From Rhizobium sp. N324 (GTDB taxonomy: Bacteria; Pseudomonadota; Alphaproteobacteria; Rhizobiales; Rhizobiaceae): a DNA stretch of 64,000 nt. Positions 43,135 through 52,004 of the stretch are shown here, one piece after another (positions within the stretch are counted from its first letter, which is position 1; the number at the start of each line of letters is the position of its first letter). The notes beneath the pieces are model-generated. The model was given only the letters and a program-made list of their open reading frames with translations, had not been told where the DNA came from and did no database searches. A program made the position numbers and the translations under genes. The stretch spans positions 3,537,001-3,601,000 of the forward strand of contig NZ_CP013630.1 in the NCBI RefSeq assembly GCF_001664485.1, in the 5' to 3' direction.

Positions 43135-44496
43135 ATGGAACGACTGGAAACCGGGATTCATGCCGGCCGGCTTTCGCCCGCCGAGTATGAGGCTAATTTT
43201 TCCGATCTTCATCCGCGCCTCGACAATCATGAGGCGCTGGTCGCCGCCGACCGCTGTTATTTCTGTTACGACGCGCCGTGCATGACGGCCTGTCCCACCT
43301 CGATCGACATTCCGCTGTTCATCCGCCAGATTTCGACCGGCAATCCGATCGGCTCGGCCAAGACCATCTTCGATCAGAACATCCTCGGCGGCATGTGCGC
43401 CCGGGTCTGTCCCACCGAAGAGCTCTGCGAACAGGCCTGTGTGCGCAACACCGCCGAAGAGCGCCCGGTCGAGATCGGCCGCCTGCAGCGCTATGCGACC
43501 GATGCCGCCATGCAGGCCGGCAGGCAGTTCTATGCCAGGGCTGAAACATCAGGAAAGACGATCGCCATCGTCGGCGCAGGCCCGGCCGGCCTTGCCGCCG
43601 CCCATCGTCTGGCCGTGAAGGGCCATTCCGTCACCATTTATGACGGCAGGGAAAAATCCGGCGGCCTCAACGAATACGGCATCGCCACCTATAAGGCGGT
43701 CGACGATTTCGCTCAGAAGGAAGTCGACTACATCATGTCGATCGGCGGCATCGACGTTCGCCACGGCGCTCTTCTCGGCCGCGATTTTTCGCTTGCCGAT
43801 CTGCAGGCGCAATATGACGCCGTCTTCCTCGGCATCGGTCTTGCCGGCGTCAATGCTCTGCGCATCGACGGCGAAAACCTCGCCGGCGTCGACGACGCCG
43901 TCGATTTCATCGCCGCACTCCGCCAGGCCGAGGACAAGAGCGACATCGCCATCGGCCGCCGTGTCGTCGTTCTTGGCGGCGGCATGACGGCGATCGACGC
44001 CGCCGTCCAGGCCAAGCTGCTCGGCGCCGAGGAGGTGACGATCTGTTATCGCCGCGGCAAGGAGCAGATGAACGCCTCGGAATACGAGCAGGATCTGGCA
44101 AGCTCCAAGGGCGTCATCATCCGCCACTGGCTGGCGCCGAAATCGATCCTCGCTCAGGACGGCAAGGTCGCCGCCATCGAAGTTGAGTACACCAAGCTTG
44201 TCGACGGCCGCCTTATCGGCACCGGCGAGACCGGCGTCATCGCCGCCGACCAGATCTTCAAGGCGATCGGCCAGAGCTTTGATGCCTCCGGCCTCGGTTC
44301 CCTGCGCATGGAATCCGGCCGTATCGCCGTCGATGTCGAAGGCCACACCTCGCTCGATGGCGTCTGGGCCGGCGGCGACTGCGTCTTCGGCGGCGACGAT
44401 CTCACGGTTTCCGCCGTCGCCCATGGCCGCGACGCAGCTGAATCCATCCATCGCACCCTGTCCGCAGCCGCCGCTCCGGCTGTCGCGGTCGCTTGA
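43135..44496 (+). CDS. preT: NAD-dependent dihydropyrimidine dehydrogenase, PreT subunit
   Basis: A 453-residue flavoprotein. The N-terminus has Fe-S cysteines (CYFCYDAPCMTACPTSIDIP and GMCARVCPTEELCEQACV), followed by an FAD site GAGPAGLAA near residue 145 and an NAD site VLGGGMTAID near 284. With PreA it reduces uracil and thymine to the dihydro forms, the first step of the reductive pyrimidine pathway. The ATG at 43135 has GAGGGA upstream; an earlier in-frame ATG at 43027 is unlikely. PreA follows after 15 bases. Confidence 0.93.
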   Translation: MERLETGIHAGRLSPAEYEANFSDLHPRLDNHEALVAADRCYFCYDAPCMTACPTSIDIPLFIRQISTGNPIGSAKTIFDQNILGGMCARVCPTEELCEQACVRNTAEERPVEIGRLQRYATDAAMQAGRQFYARAETSGKTIAIVGAGPAGLAAAHRLAVKGHSVTIYDGREKSGGLNEYGIATYKAVDDFAQKEVDYIMSIGGIDVRHGALLGRDFSLADLQAQYDAVFLGIGLAGVNALRIDGENLAGVDDAVDFIAALRQAEDKSDIAIGRRVVVLGGGMTAIDAAVQAKLLGAEEVTICYRRGKEQMNASEYEQDLASSKGVIIRHWLAPKSILAQDGKVAAIEVEYTKLVDGRLIGTGETGVIAADQIFKAIGQSFDASGLGSLRMESGRIAVDVEGHTSLDGVWAGGDCVFGGDDLTVSAVAHGRDAAESIHRTLSAAAAPAVAVA

Positions 44497-44511
44497 AGGG
44501 GAGAATGAACA

Positions 44512-45825
44512 ATGGCTGATCTCCGCAATAATTTCGTCGGCATCAAGTCGCCCAACCCGTTCTGGCTGGCCTCCGCGCCGCCGACCGACAAGGCCTACAA
44601 CGTCGAGCGCGCCTTCAAGGCCGGCTGGGGCGGTGTGGTCTGGAAGACGCTGGGCGAGGAAGGCCCACCCGTCGTCAACGTCAACGGCCCGCGCTACGGC
44701 GCGATCTGGGGCGCCGACCGCCGCCTGCTTGGCCTGAACAATATCGAGCTCATCACCGACCGCGACCTCTACACCAATCTCAGGGAAATGAAGCAGGTCA
44801 AGATGAACTGGCCGGATCGGGCGCTGATCGCCTCGATCATGGTGCCTTGCGAGGAACAGGCGTGGAAGTCGATCCTGCCGCTCGTCGAAGAGACCGGCGC
44901 CGATGGCGTCGAACTCAATTTCGGCTGTCCGCACGGCATGTCGGAGCGCGGCATGGGCTCTGCCGTCGGCCAGGTGCCGGAATATATCGAAATGGTCGTG
45001 CGCTGGTGCAAGCAGTACACCCGCATGCCCGTCATCACCAAGCTGACGCCGAATATCACCGATGTCCGCCGTCCGGCCCGCGCCGCCAAGGCCGGCGGTA
45101 CCGATGCCGTCTCGCTGATCAACACGATCAACTCGATCGTCTCCGTCGATCTCGACAACTTCGCCCCCAACCCGACGGTCGGCGGCAAGGGCAGCCATGG
45201 CGGTTATTGCGGCCCGGCGGTCAAGCCCATCGCGCTGAACATGGTGGCCGAAATTGCCCGTGATCCCGAAACCTACGGCCTGCCGATCTCCGGCATCGGC
45301 GGCATCACCACCTGGCGGGACGCTGCCGAATTCCTCGTTCTCGGCGCCGGCAACGTCCAGGTCTGCACCGCGGCGATGACGTACGGCTTCAAGATCGTGC
45401 AGGAGATGATTTCAGGCCTCTCCGACTGGATGGACGAAAAGGGCCACAAGACCCTCGACGACATTACCGGCCGCGCTGTGCCCAACGTCACCGACTGGCA
45501 GTATCTGAACCTCAACTACATCGCCAAGGCGAAGATCGACCAGGATGCCTGCATCAAATGCGGCCGCTGCCACATCGCCTGCGAGGACACCTCGCACCAG
45601 GCGATCACCAACGTCGTCAATGGCCTGCGCCATTTCGAGGTGATCGACGAGGAATGCGTCGGCTGCAATCTTTGCGTCAGTGTCTGCCCGGTCGAGAACT
45701 GCATCACGATGGAGCAGCTTCCGGCCGGCACTCTCGACAAGCGCACCGGCAAGGTGGTCGACCCGAACTACGCCAACTGGACGACGCACCCGAACAACCC
45801 GATGGCCCGCCAGGCCGCGGAGTGA
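44512..45825 (+). CDS. preA: NAD-dependent dihydropyrimidine dehydrogenase, PreA subunit
   Basis: A 437-residue FMN-containing dihydroorotate-dehydrogenase-like barrel (NPFWLASAPPTDKAYN at the start; NFGCPHGMSERGMG near residue 143, with the reactive Cys nearby) plus a C-terminal ferredoxin module with two cysteine clusters (CIKCGRCHIACED and CVGCNLCVSVCPVENC). It is the catalytic partner of PreT. The downstream enzymes of the pathway are encoded 10 kb away at 56060-59353. Confidence 0.95.
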   Translation: MADLRNNFVGIKSPNPFWLASAPPTDKAYNVERAFKAGWGGVVWKTLGEEGPPVVNVNGPRYGAIWGADRRLLGLNNIELITDRDLYTNLREMKQVKMNWPDRALIASIMVPCEEQAWKSILPLVEETGADGVELNFGCPHGMSERGMGSAVGQVPEYIEMVVRWCKQYTRMPVITKLTPNITDVRRPARAAKAGGTDAVSLINTINSIVSVDLDNFAPNPTVGGKGSHGGYCGPAVKPIALNMVAEIARDPETYGLPISGIGGITTWRDAAEFLVLGAGNVQVCTAAMTYGFKIVQEMISGLSDWMDEKGHKTLDDITGRAVPNVTDWQYLNLNYIAKAKIDQDACIKCGRCHIACEDTSHQAITNVVNGLRHFEVIDEECVGCNLCVSVCPVENCITMEQLPAGTLDKRTGKVVDPNYANWTTHPNNPMARQAAE

Positions 45826-45832
45826 TCGGCCT

Positions 45833-45867
45833 GCAACGCCGCGGAGAAATTTAATCCGCGGCGTTGC
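45833..45867 (+). terminator. Terminator hairpin after preA
   Basis: Perfect 13-bp stem GCAACGCCGCGGA / TCCGCGGCGTTGC around a 9-base AT-rich loop, 7 bases after the preA stop. There is no T tract. Confidence 0.7.
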
Positions 45868-45937
45868 ACCGAGCCCGCAATGGATCTAGGGGGATCATGC
45901 TGCACCATCGCAGCGTGCAACCGAAGAGGAGGCAGCC

Positions 45938-46174
45938 ATGGCTCGCAAACACCTCACCGACTTCAGCTTTTGAGGTCACGTCGAAACGGCGTAAATCCTT
46001 CCCATCCGAAGCCCGGGTCAAAAAGCGGTTCGCAGATCGTTCATGGCGATGTCGAACTGATCGAGAAACTCGGCCGCAACGATCCCTGTCCCTGCGGCTC
46101 CAGGAGACGGTTTCAAGAATTGCTGCCTGCGATCCGGCCGCTATGACGGCATCGAACGGGATTACTATTTTTAG
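45938..46174 (+). pseudogene. Broken SEC-C zinc-binding motif protein
   Basis: The first frame (ATG at 45938) stops after 11 codons. Further on, one frame reads VHGDVELIEKLGRNDPCPCGS, the start of a SEC-C zinc finger. The remaining motif (KNCCLRSGRYDGIERDYYF, stop at 46172-46174) continues only after dropping one base between the TTTC and AAG near 46111. The joined form fits the CxCGS...KxCC spacing exactly. At least one more frame change is needed upstream (a KKRFADRS segment lies in another frame). I infer a decayed gene; a sequencing error could explain the single late shift but not the early stop as well. Confidence 0.65.
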
Positions 46175-46193
46175 AGACCGTGACTGAAGGTGG

Positions 46194-46218
46194 CGGCGCC
46201 CTTTACAGAAGGGCGCCG
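46194..46218. terminator. Bidirectional terminator between the SEC-C remnant and prfH
   Basis: A 10-bp stem CGGCGCCCTT / AAGGGCGCCG around a 5-base loop, followed on the plus strand by TTTATTAT. It lies 31 bases beyond the prfH stop on the minus strand. Confidence 0.7.
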
Positions 46219-46248
46219 TTTATTATGTGGTCAGAGCGACACAGCGGA

Positions 46249-46863
46249 TCACAGCTTGAACGCCTTGACCTCGTTGCCGCGCTCGATGGTCCGGTTGGCG
46301 ATGAAGCGTCCGGATTTGGCCGCCTCCTGCTTTTCAGCCTCGATTTGATGCAACATCGCTTCGAGACGCCGAAGCGCCAAGGCCTTGTTGCGGTGCTGAG
46401 AGCGTTCGTCACGCGCCGTCACCACCAGGCCGGTTGGCCGATGCAACACACGCACGGCACTATCGGTGGTGTTCTGGTGCTGCCCGCCCGGTCCGCCGGC
46501 TCTCAGCGTCTCGAAACGCAGGTCGGCCGGATCGATCGTCACCTCGCCACCCTCCGGCCCGGGTTCGATACGCTGAACCGCGACGTACCAGTTCTGCCGT
46601 TTGTGACCGGGACGCACCGGGCTCTTGAAGGTGAACCTGATCGTGCCGCAATAGCCGTTGGCAATCCGTTCCGCCTCGAGACCATCGAGGCTGACGATCG
46701 CCGACTTCGCACCGTGCCGATCCGGAACAGGACCGAGGCTGGCTTCGAAGGCACAGCCAAGCCCGAGAGCCTCGCGCTCAAGGATGCCGAGAAGTGCGGA
46801 GAGCGCCATCCGGCACTCCACCGGACCGTTGCCCGACGTCACGAGAAGATCAATAGCGCTCAT
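46249..46863 (-). CDS. prfH: Peptide chain release factor-like protein PrfH
   Basis: A 204-residue release-factor homologue. The peptidyl-tRNA hydrolysis motif GGQ is at residues 126-128 in AGGPGGQHQNTTDSAVR. The codon-recognition domain of RF1/RF2 is missing, which distinguishes PrfH from RF1/RF2. The ATG at 46863 lies inside the end of the upstream rtcB-family gene (14-base overlap), so the two are coupled. From published E. coli work as I recall it, PrfH releases peptides from ribosomes whose 16S rRNA is cut in the decoding centre, and RtcB then reseals the rRNA. Confidence 0.93.
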   Translation of the reverse strand: MSAIDLLVTSGNGPVECRMALSALLGILEREALGLGCAFEASLGPVPDRHGAKSAIVSLDGLEAERIANGYCGTIRFTFKSPVRPGHKRQNWYVAVQRIEPGPEGGEVTIDPADLRFETLRAGGPGGQHQNTTDSAVRVLHRPTGLVVTARDERSQHRNKALALRRLEAMLHQIEAEKQEAAKSGRFIANRTIERGNEVKAFKL

Positions 46864-48073
46864 GGCCGCGCCCTCCTTCCCTGCGATATTCAGGCTTTCG
46901 CCGGCGCTGTTCGACCTCCGCCTCATCAACCGCCTTCTTGAAGGTGACGAGCGGCCGCAGGCTGGCAAGCCCGACGATCAGCCCCGCCTTTTCGAGATCG
47001 CTCACCACCTGTCCGGCATCCTTGTAGGCCGACGCCGCTTCTTCGACGACGAGGGCACGATCGTCGCAGATCGCGATACCGCCCCAGGGATTGCGCAGCA
47101 ACTGTTCGCGTTCGGACCGGTTGCGGCCGACCCGTCCGTGCATGGTGGCGCGATCATATTTGCGGCCGGCCCCATGAGAAATGCCGCCGAGCGAACGGCC
47201 GATGTCGGCACTCGCGACAACGACATGGCTGAGGCTGGCCCGAGATCCCGCAATCGGCGCGAGTTCGCCGGGTGCGACGGCCGCAGCGCCCTTATAATGC
47301 ACAAACCCGCGATCTGAGCGGCGAACGAGATTGTGCGGTATGTCGGCGATGAGACGCAGGTCGGCACGAAGTGCTAGAGCCGCCCGCACTGCGATCAGTC
47401 GCCGGTTCAGCGATGCCCAGGCAACGCAGCGGTCATGGCTCGCAAGCCAGGCAGCACCCGCCTCCGAACCGGGATCCAGACCGGCGGCAAGTCCCGAATG
47501 AGCAGCCAATGTCTCTGAGAAAACCGCGACGCCAAGGGCGCGTGAGCCGGAATGAACAAGTAGATAAAGGCCCTGATCGTCCAGACCGGCAGCGCGCCCG
47601 CCCTCGGCAAGATCTTCCACCGCCTGCAGCTCGCAGAAATGGTTGCCGCCGCCGATAGTGCCCAAGGCATCGGGCGCCAGATCGGCGGCCAGACCTATCT
47701 CGGCGAGCCACTCGCGCCCCTCTCCGATGGGCTGCGTGTCAAGCCGGCGAAGCCGCTCCGCCGCCTTGTCGATCTTCAGCTTGCGCAGCGGCAGATCGAG
47801 GCCGAACAGCGACATGCCGCAGCCGATATCGTTGCCGATCAGCAGCGGGTGCAGCCGAGACGACAGCAGGGCGACGCCGGTCGCACCATATTTGCCGGGA
47901 TGCAGATCCGGAAAGGCGGCGATTTCCGAAACACCCGGCAGGCGCGACATCTCGTCGAGCTGGTCCAAGGCAGCGCCTTCGATCCAGGCAGAGCCGGAAA
48001 AGAAACGATTGATGACCGCCGGACCTGACGCCGACGTCGTCGGGGAGCTTGCGCTCCCGATAGAATTGCCCAT
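46850..48073 (-). CDS. RtcB-family RNA ligase, PrfH-associated (RtcB2-like)
   Basis: About 407 residues from the ATG at 48073 (an alternative start at 48106/48109 adds 11-12). RtcB landmarks are in order: PDLHPGKYGATG, the metal-ligand segment GNDIGCGMSLFG, GGGNHFCEL near residue 150, SGSRALG, and SHGAGR with His300, the residue that accepts GMP. These ligases join RNA 3'-phosphate or cyclic phosphate to 5'-OH ends using GTP. Pairing with prfH indicates repair of cleaved rRNA rather than tRNA splicing. No partner archease gene is present. Confidence 0.92.
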   Translation of the reverse strand: MGNSIGSASSPTTSASGPAVINRFFSGSAWIEGAALDQLDEMSRLPGVSEIAAFPDLHPGKYGATGVALLSSRLHPLLIGNDIGCGMSLFGLDLPLRKLKIDKAAERLRRLDTQPIGEGREWLAEIGLAADLAPDALGTIGGGNHFCELQAVEDLAEGGRAAGLDDQGLYLLVHSGSRALGVAVFSETLAAHSGLAAGLDPGSEAGAAWLASHDRCVAWASLNRRLIAVRAALALRADLRLIADIPHNLVRRSDRGFVHYKGAAAVAPGELAPIAGSRASLSHVVVASADIGRSLGGISHGAGRKYDRATMHGRVGRNRSEREQLLRNPWGGIAICDDRALVVEEAASAYKDAGQVVSDLEKAGLIVGLASLRPLVTFKKAVDEAEVEQRRRKPEYRREGGRGHERY

Positions 48074-48272
48074 GATAATGAACTCTGGATATGAGTGGTC
48101 TTTCATCACCGGAAACGGCGATGTTCAACCGGCATCATCAGCCCGTTGGCCGACTTAAGCCGAAACCCTCTCGGGGCGTGCGGAGATAGTCGTCATCGTG
48201 GCGCTCCCTTTCCAGAACAATAGAGAGCGCCCGTTTAGGCGAAGTGAGACATAAATGCAAGCGTGAGGTGGC

Positions 48273-49274
48273 TCAATCGCCGAACGACCGCCTATAGGCA
48301 CTCGGGCTCGTCCCGAGCCGCCTGCGAAAATGATGCCGCATCGTCGCCAGCGTGCCGAAGCCGCTGGCGACGGCGATGTCGTCGAGCGAAACGGCAAGTT
48401 CTTTCTCCAGCAGATCGCGGGCATGGCGCAGCCGCTCCTTCAGCAGCCATTCGCCGACACTGAGACCCGTCGTCGCTTCGAAGCGACGCTGGAAGGTGCG
48501 CATGCTCATGCCCGCTCTTCCAGCAAGCAGGCTGATCGGCTGCTGCTCGGAAAGGCTTGCCCGCATCCATTCGATCAGCGGCCCCAGGCGGATGCCCTCG
48601 CGCGCCTCGGGGACCGGCGCGTGGATGAACTGCGCCTGTCCGCCTTCGCGGTGCGGCGGCACGACGAGGCGGCGGGCGACGCTGTTTGCCGCCTCCGCGC
48701 CGAAATCGCCGCGCACCACATGCAGGCAGAGATCGATGCCGGCGGCACTGCCCGCCGCCGTCAGCAGGCTGCCCTCGTCGATGTAGAGAACGTCGGCATC
48801 GAGCGCAATGTCGGGATAACGTGCGGCGATCGAAGCGACGTAACGCCAATGTGTCGTCGCCCTGCGGTTGGCAAGCAGTCCCGATCCGGCCAGAACCGCA
48901 ACGCCCGAACAGAGCGACATGATGCGCGCGCCGCGCTGATGCGCTGCCTTGAGCGCTGCGGCGAGCGGCGCCGGCACCGGCGCCTCGATCGCCCGCCAGC
49001 CGGGCACGACGATCAGATCCGCCTCGTCGAGCACCTCCAGCCCATTGTCGACCGCGACCGTCAGCCCTCCGGCGGCGCGAAGCGGACCCGGCTCGATGCC
49101 GCAGACAGAGAAGCGATACCAGCTCTCACCCATCTCCGGGCGCGGCAGGCCGAAGACCTCGTAGGTGATGCCGAATTCGAAGGTGCAGAGCCCGTCATAG
49201 GCAAGGGCTACGACCAACGGTCCTTTCGTCTGCTGCGGTGATGCGTTTGGCATGATCTTTACGCTGTCGGTCAT
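48273..49274 (-). CDS. GlxA-family AraC-type transcriptional regulator
   Basis: About 333 residues. The N-terminal DJ-1/PfpI-like domain (about 20-190) has a nucleophile-elbow-like MSLCSGVAVLAGSG; the Cys in SLCSG is retained although regulators do not need it. The C-terminal AraC helix-turn-helix pair (about 225-325) contains MSMRTFQRRFEATTGLSVGEWL and IAVASGFGTLATMRHHFRR. The ATG at 49274 is the first in frame. Divergent from a rhodanese gene, 70 bases away, which may be its target. Ligand unknown. Confidence 0.88.
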   Translation of the reverse strand: MTDSVKIMPNASPQQTKGPLVVALAYDGLCTFEFGITYEVFGLPRPEMGESWYRFSVCGIEPGPLRAAGGLTVAVDNGLEVLDEADLIVVPGWRAIEAPVPAPLAAALKAAHQRGARIMSLCSGVAVLAGSGLLANRRATTHWRYVASIAARYPDIALDADVLYIDEGSLLTAAGSAAGIDLCLHVVRGDFGAEAANSVARRLVVPPHREGGQAQFIHAPVPEAREGIRLGPLIEWMRASLSEQQPISLLAGRAGMSMRTFQRRFEATTGLSVGEWLLKERLRHARDLLEKELAVSLDDIAVASGFGTLATMRHHFRRRLGTSPSAYRRSFGD

Positions 49275-49344
49275 AATGGCCAATTTCGCAGAGCTTTAAC
49301 ATCGGCGATACCGGGCGGCAACTCCAACGAAGAAGGAAAGATCG

Positions 49345-49755
49345 ATGCCAAGCCCCGTCACCGAAATCCCGGCCGCCGCGCCCGATATCGCCGCCGCCCA
49401 TTATGCCGCCAAGCTCGCCTTCGAAACCGATTGCTCCGATGTCCACGCTGCCTTTGCCGGCGCCAAGGTCGATTTCGTCCTCCTCGACGTGCGCTCGCCG
49501 GCGCTGTTTGCCCAGTCCCACTTGCCGGGTGCGATCAACCTTCCACACGGCAAGATGACCGCGCACCGCATGTCGGAATGGGCGAAGGACACCCTCTTCG
49601 TCGTATATTGCGCCGGTCCCCACTGCAACGGCGCCGACAAGGCCGCTTTCCGCCTGGCCAAGCTCGGCCTCAAGGCCAAGCTGATGATCGGCGGCATGAC
49701 CGGCTGGGCCGACGAGGGATTCGCCTTCGAAAGCGAAGCCATTGCCGCCGAATAG
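49345..49755 (+). CDS. Rhodanese-like sulfurtransferase domain protein
   Basis: A 136-residue single rhodanese domain. The active-site Cys89 is in the loop CAGPHCNG, which is one or two residues longer than the usual six-residue rhodanese loop and carries a second cysteine. CDC25-like features are absent. AAGGAAAG precedes the ATG. It is divergent from the GlxA-family regulator, which may control it. Its sulphur substrate is unknown. Confidence 0.88.
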   Translation: MPSPVTEIPAAAPDIAAAHYAAKLAFETDCSDVHAAFAGAKVDFVLLDVRSPALFAQSHLPGAINLPHGKMTAHRMSEWAKDTLFVVYCAGPHCNGADKAAFRLAKLGLKAKLMIGGMTGWADEGFAFESEAIAAE

Positions 49756-49794
49756 GAGAACGCTCCCCTCGACGGTGCGAGGGGAGCGCATGTC

Positions 49795-50817
49795 TCAGAA
49801 CTCGATGACGACCTTGCCGAACGGGCCGCGATAGAGATGATCGAGCGCCTGCGGCAGTTCCTCGAAAGAATAACGTCTGTCGATCACTGGCTTCAGCTCC
49901 GTCTGGTCGACGGCGCGCACCAAATCCTCCAGCGCCCGGCGATGACCGACGGTAATTCCCTGCACGACAGGCGCTTTCAGAAGCAACGGCGCCACGGGCG
50001 CCGAGACTTCAAAGCCCTCAAACACGCCGATCACCGAAATCCGGCCGTTGACCGCCACAGCCTCCAGCGCCCGGCCGAGATGCGGCCCGCCGACGATTTC
50101 CAGCACGTGGTCGGCGCCATAATCGCCAGTCAGTTGATGGAGCTGCTCGACCCAGTCGCGCTCCTTGCGGTTGATCAGATGATCGGCCCCGAGCGCCGAT
50201 GCACGTTCGAGCTTCTCGCTGCTGCCTGATGTGATGAAGACTTCGGCGCCATGCGCCTTGGCAATCTGCAGGCCGAAAAGCGCAACCCCGCCGGTTCCCT
50301 GCACCAGCACCTTGTCGCCGGCCTTGAGCTTCCCGCATTCGATGAGCGCAAACCACGCCGTTAACCCGGCGCAGGGCAGCGTGCTGGCTTCAGCCGCATC
50401 GAGCGTATCAGGCGCAAGCGCGAACCATTCCTCGGAAAGCACCGTGTGCTCGGAAAGTACACCTGAATAGAAGCCACCGCGCGTCTGATAATGTGGATTG
50501 CGGGCAGTTCCAGGCCCGCGTCCGTCGATCCAGTCCGGGGAAAAGGTGGAGATCACCCGATCGCCGGGTTTGAAGCGCGTGACATCAGGCCCGACGGCAT
50601 CGACCACACCTGCCATGTCCGAGGCCGGGACGAAGGGGAACTGCAATGGCAGGCCCATGCCGCTATCAAGCACCAGCCTGTCGCGGAAATTGAGGGAGAC
50701 GGCCTGCGTCCGCACCCGGATCATCGTGCCTGACACATCAGGAATTCTGCCTTCGCCGATCGTCAGATTGGCCTCCGGGCCGATGGCATCGGTCTGCCAT
50801 TGTCTTGTCGTCTGCAT
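49795..50817 (-). CDS. Zinc-independent MDR-family alcohol/quinone oxidoreductase
   Basis: A 340-residue medium-chain dehydrogenase/reductase. The N-terminal GroES-like domain has LNFRDRLVLDSG and FVPASDMAGVV. The NAD(P) site is VLVQGTGGVALFGLQIAKAHGAEV, with the core GTGGVALFG near residue 175. Catalytic-zinc Cys/His pairs are not obvious, so it may be a quinone oxidoreductase type. AGGAG precedes the ATG at 50817; a longer frame to 51075 runs into the divergent LysR gene. It is divergently encoded from that LysR regulator, a typical target-regulator pair. Confidence 0.87.
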   Translation of the reverse strand: MQTTRQWQTDAIGPEANLTIGEGRIPDVSGTMIRVRTQAVSLNFRDRLVLDSGMGLPLQFPFVPASDMAGVVDAVGPDVTRFKPGDRVISTFSPDWIDGRGPGTARNPHYQTRGGFYSGVLSEHTVLSEEWFALAPDTLDAAEASTLPCAGLTAWFALIECGKLKAGDKVLVQGTGGVALFGLQIAKAHGAEVFITSGSSEKLERASALGADHLINRKERDWVEQLHQLTGDYGADHVLEIVGGPHLGRALEAVAVNGRISVIGVFEGFEVSAPVAPLLLKAPVVQGITVGHRRALEDLVRAVDQTELKPVIDRRYSFEELPQALDHLYRGPFGKVVIEF

Positions 50818-50852
50818 CTTTCTGCTCCTTCTCGATGGGCGGAGCGGTAGAT

Positions 50853-50885
50853 ATATCGTTGAATATTCCTCTCTAGTTGCGATAT
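50853..50885. promoter_or_regulatory. LysR-type operator candidate in the divergent region
   Basis: Inverted ATATCG (50853-50858) and CGATAT (50880-50885) in the 103-base gap between the oxidoreductase and the LysR gene. The AT-rich spacing is compatible with a LysR tetramer site. Confidence 0.45.
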
Positions 50886-50920
50886 TAAGTCGTCGGAATG
50901 GTGCCATCAAGGAAACAAAG

Positions 50921-51820
50921 ATGGAGCAGTTGAAGGGAATTTCGATCTTTGTCGAGACGGTCGAGGCCGGTGGTTTCTCGGCCGCGGCCGAGCGGCTCCA
51001 TCTCACTCGCTCGGCGGTCAGCAAGACGATTGCAAGGCTCGAAGAGCGGCTCGGCGTCCGGCTCTTCAACCGCACGACCCGTGCCCAAAGCCTGACCGAC
51101 GAAGGCCGGTTCTTCTACGAGCGTTGCCTGAGAGCCGTCGAGGAAATCCGCATCGGCGAGGCCCAGCTTGAATCGGGCAAGCGCGAAGTCCGTGGCAGGC
51201 TGCGTGTATCAATGCCAGCGCTTTTCGGGCGCCATTGTGCCGCTCCGATCCTGACCCGGCTGCTCGACGACCATCCGGATCTCGAACTCGACCTCTCCTT
51301 CAACGATCGCGTCGTCGATCTTCTGGAGGACGGCTTTGACCTTGCCGTGCGCAACGGTCCGCTGAAGGACAATTCCGACCTGATGACGCGGGCAATCGCT
51401 CGACAGCCTATGACCGTCTGCGCTTCGCCCGCCTATCTGGAAAAATACGGGGTGCCACAAACGCTGGACGATATCGCCCATCATCAGGGCATCGTCTATC
51501 GCCGCGGCGACAACGACAAAGCCTGGACTTTTCCGGCAACGGCAGGTCCCGCACGCGAAGTTCTGCCGAAATCGCGGCTGCGGCTTGACGATCTCGCCTC
51601 GATAGCCGACGCGGCAGTAAAGGGCCGCGGGCTCGCCTGGCTCACCTGCTGGCTGGTGCGCGACAGGGTCCTGTCGGGCGAACTCGTGCGGGTTCTGACC
51701 GATAGACCGCCAAGCGTCTTCGAAGCCTACGCCGTCTGGCCGAGATCGCCCGTGATGTTGCCAAAGGTGCGCCTTGCCATCGATATGTTGGCAACAGATC
51801 TGCCGCGCCTGATGGGTTGA
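50921..51820 (+). CDS. LysR-family transcriptional regulator
   Basis: A 299-residue regulator of the CrgA/DsdC-like aromatic-aldehyde group. The helix-turn-helix covers residues 1-60 (FVETVEAGGFSAAAERLHLTRSAVSKTIARLEE in part), and the effector-binding domain follows from ~90. AAGGAAA precedes the ATG. Divergent from the MDR oxidoreductase; it probably activates or represses that gene and itself via the dyad between them. Confidence 0.92.
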   Translation: MEQLKGISIFVETVEAGGFSAAAERLHLTRSAVSKTIARLEERLGVRLFNRTTRAQSLTDEGRFFYERCLRAVEEIRIGEAQLESGKREVRGRLRVSMPALFGRHCAAPILTRLLDDHPDLELDLSFNDRVVDLLEDGFDLAVRNGPLKDNSDLMTRAIARQPMTVCASPAYLEKYGVPQTLDDIAHHQGIVYRRGDNDKAWTFPATAGPAREVLPKSRLRLDDLASIADAAVKGRGLAWLTCWLVRDRVLSGELVRVLTDRPPSVFEAYAVWPRSPVMLPKVRLAIDMLATDLPRLMG

Positions 51821-52004
51821 AGTTGCCCCCTGATAATTTCGTCCTCCAAAAATCCGATGAAGGCGAACAACCAGCTGCGAAAACAGGGGAAGCCCATGTT
51901 TTTCTATGGGTTTGCCTGGAAATACCAGGATGCTGCAATATATCGCTAACTTGCCATCCCGCATGAACGGCATCGAATGCCATTTTACTTAGAACACGGT
52001 CCGC

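Noticed and set aside
43549..45198. 549-codon frame antisense to preT and preA
   Set aside because: It is a shadow of two well-defined enzymes; its composition is repetitive Asp/Gly/Val without motifs.
45938..46174. Programmed frameshift in the SEC-C gene
   Set aside because: More than one frame change plus an early stop are needed, and no canonical slippery sequence is present.
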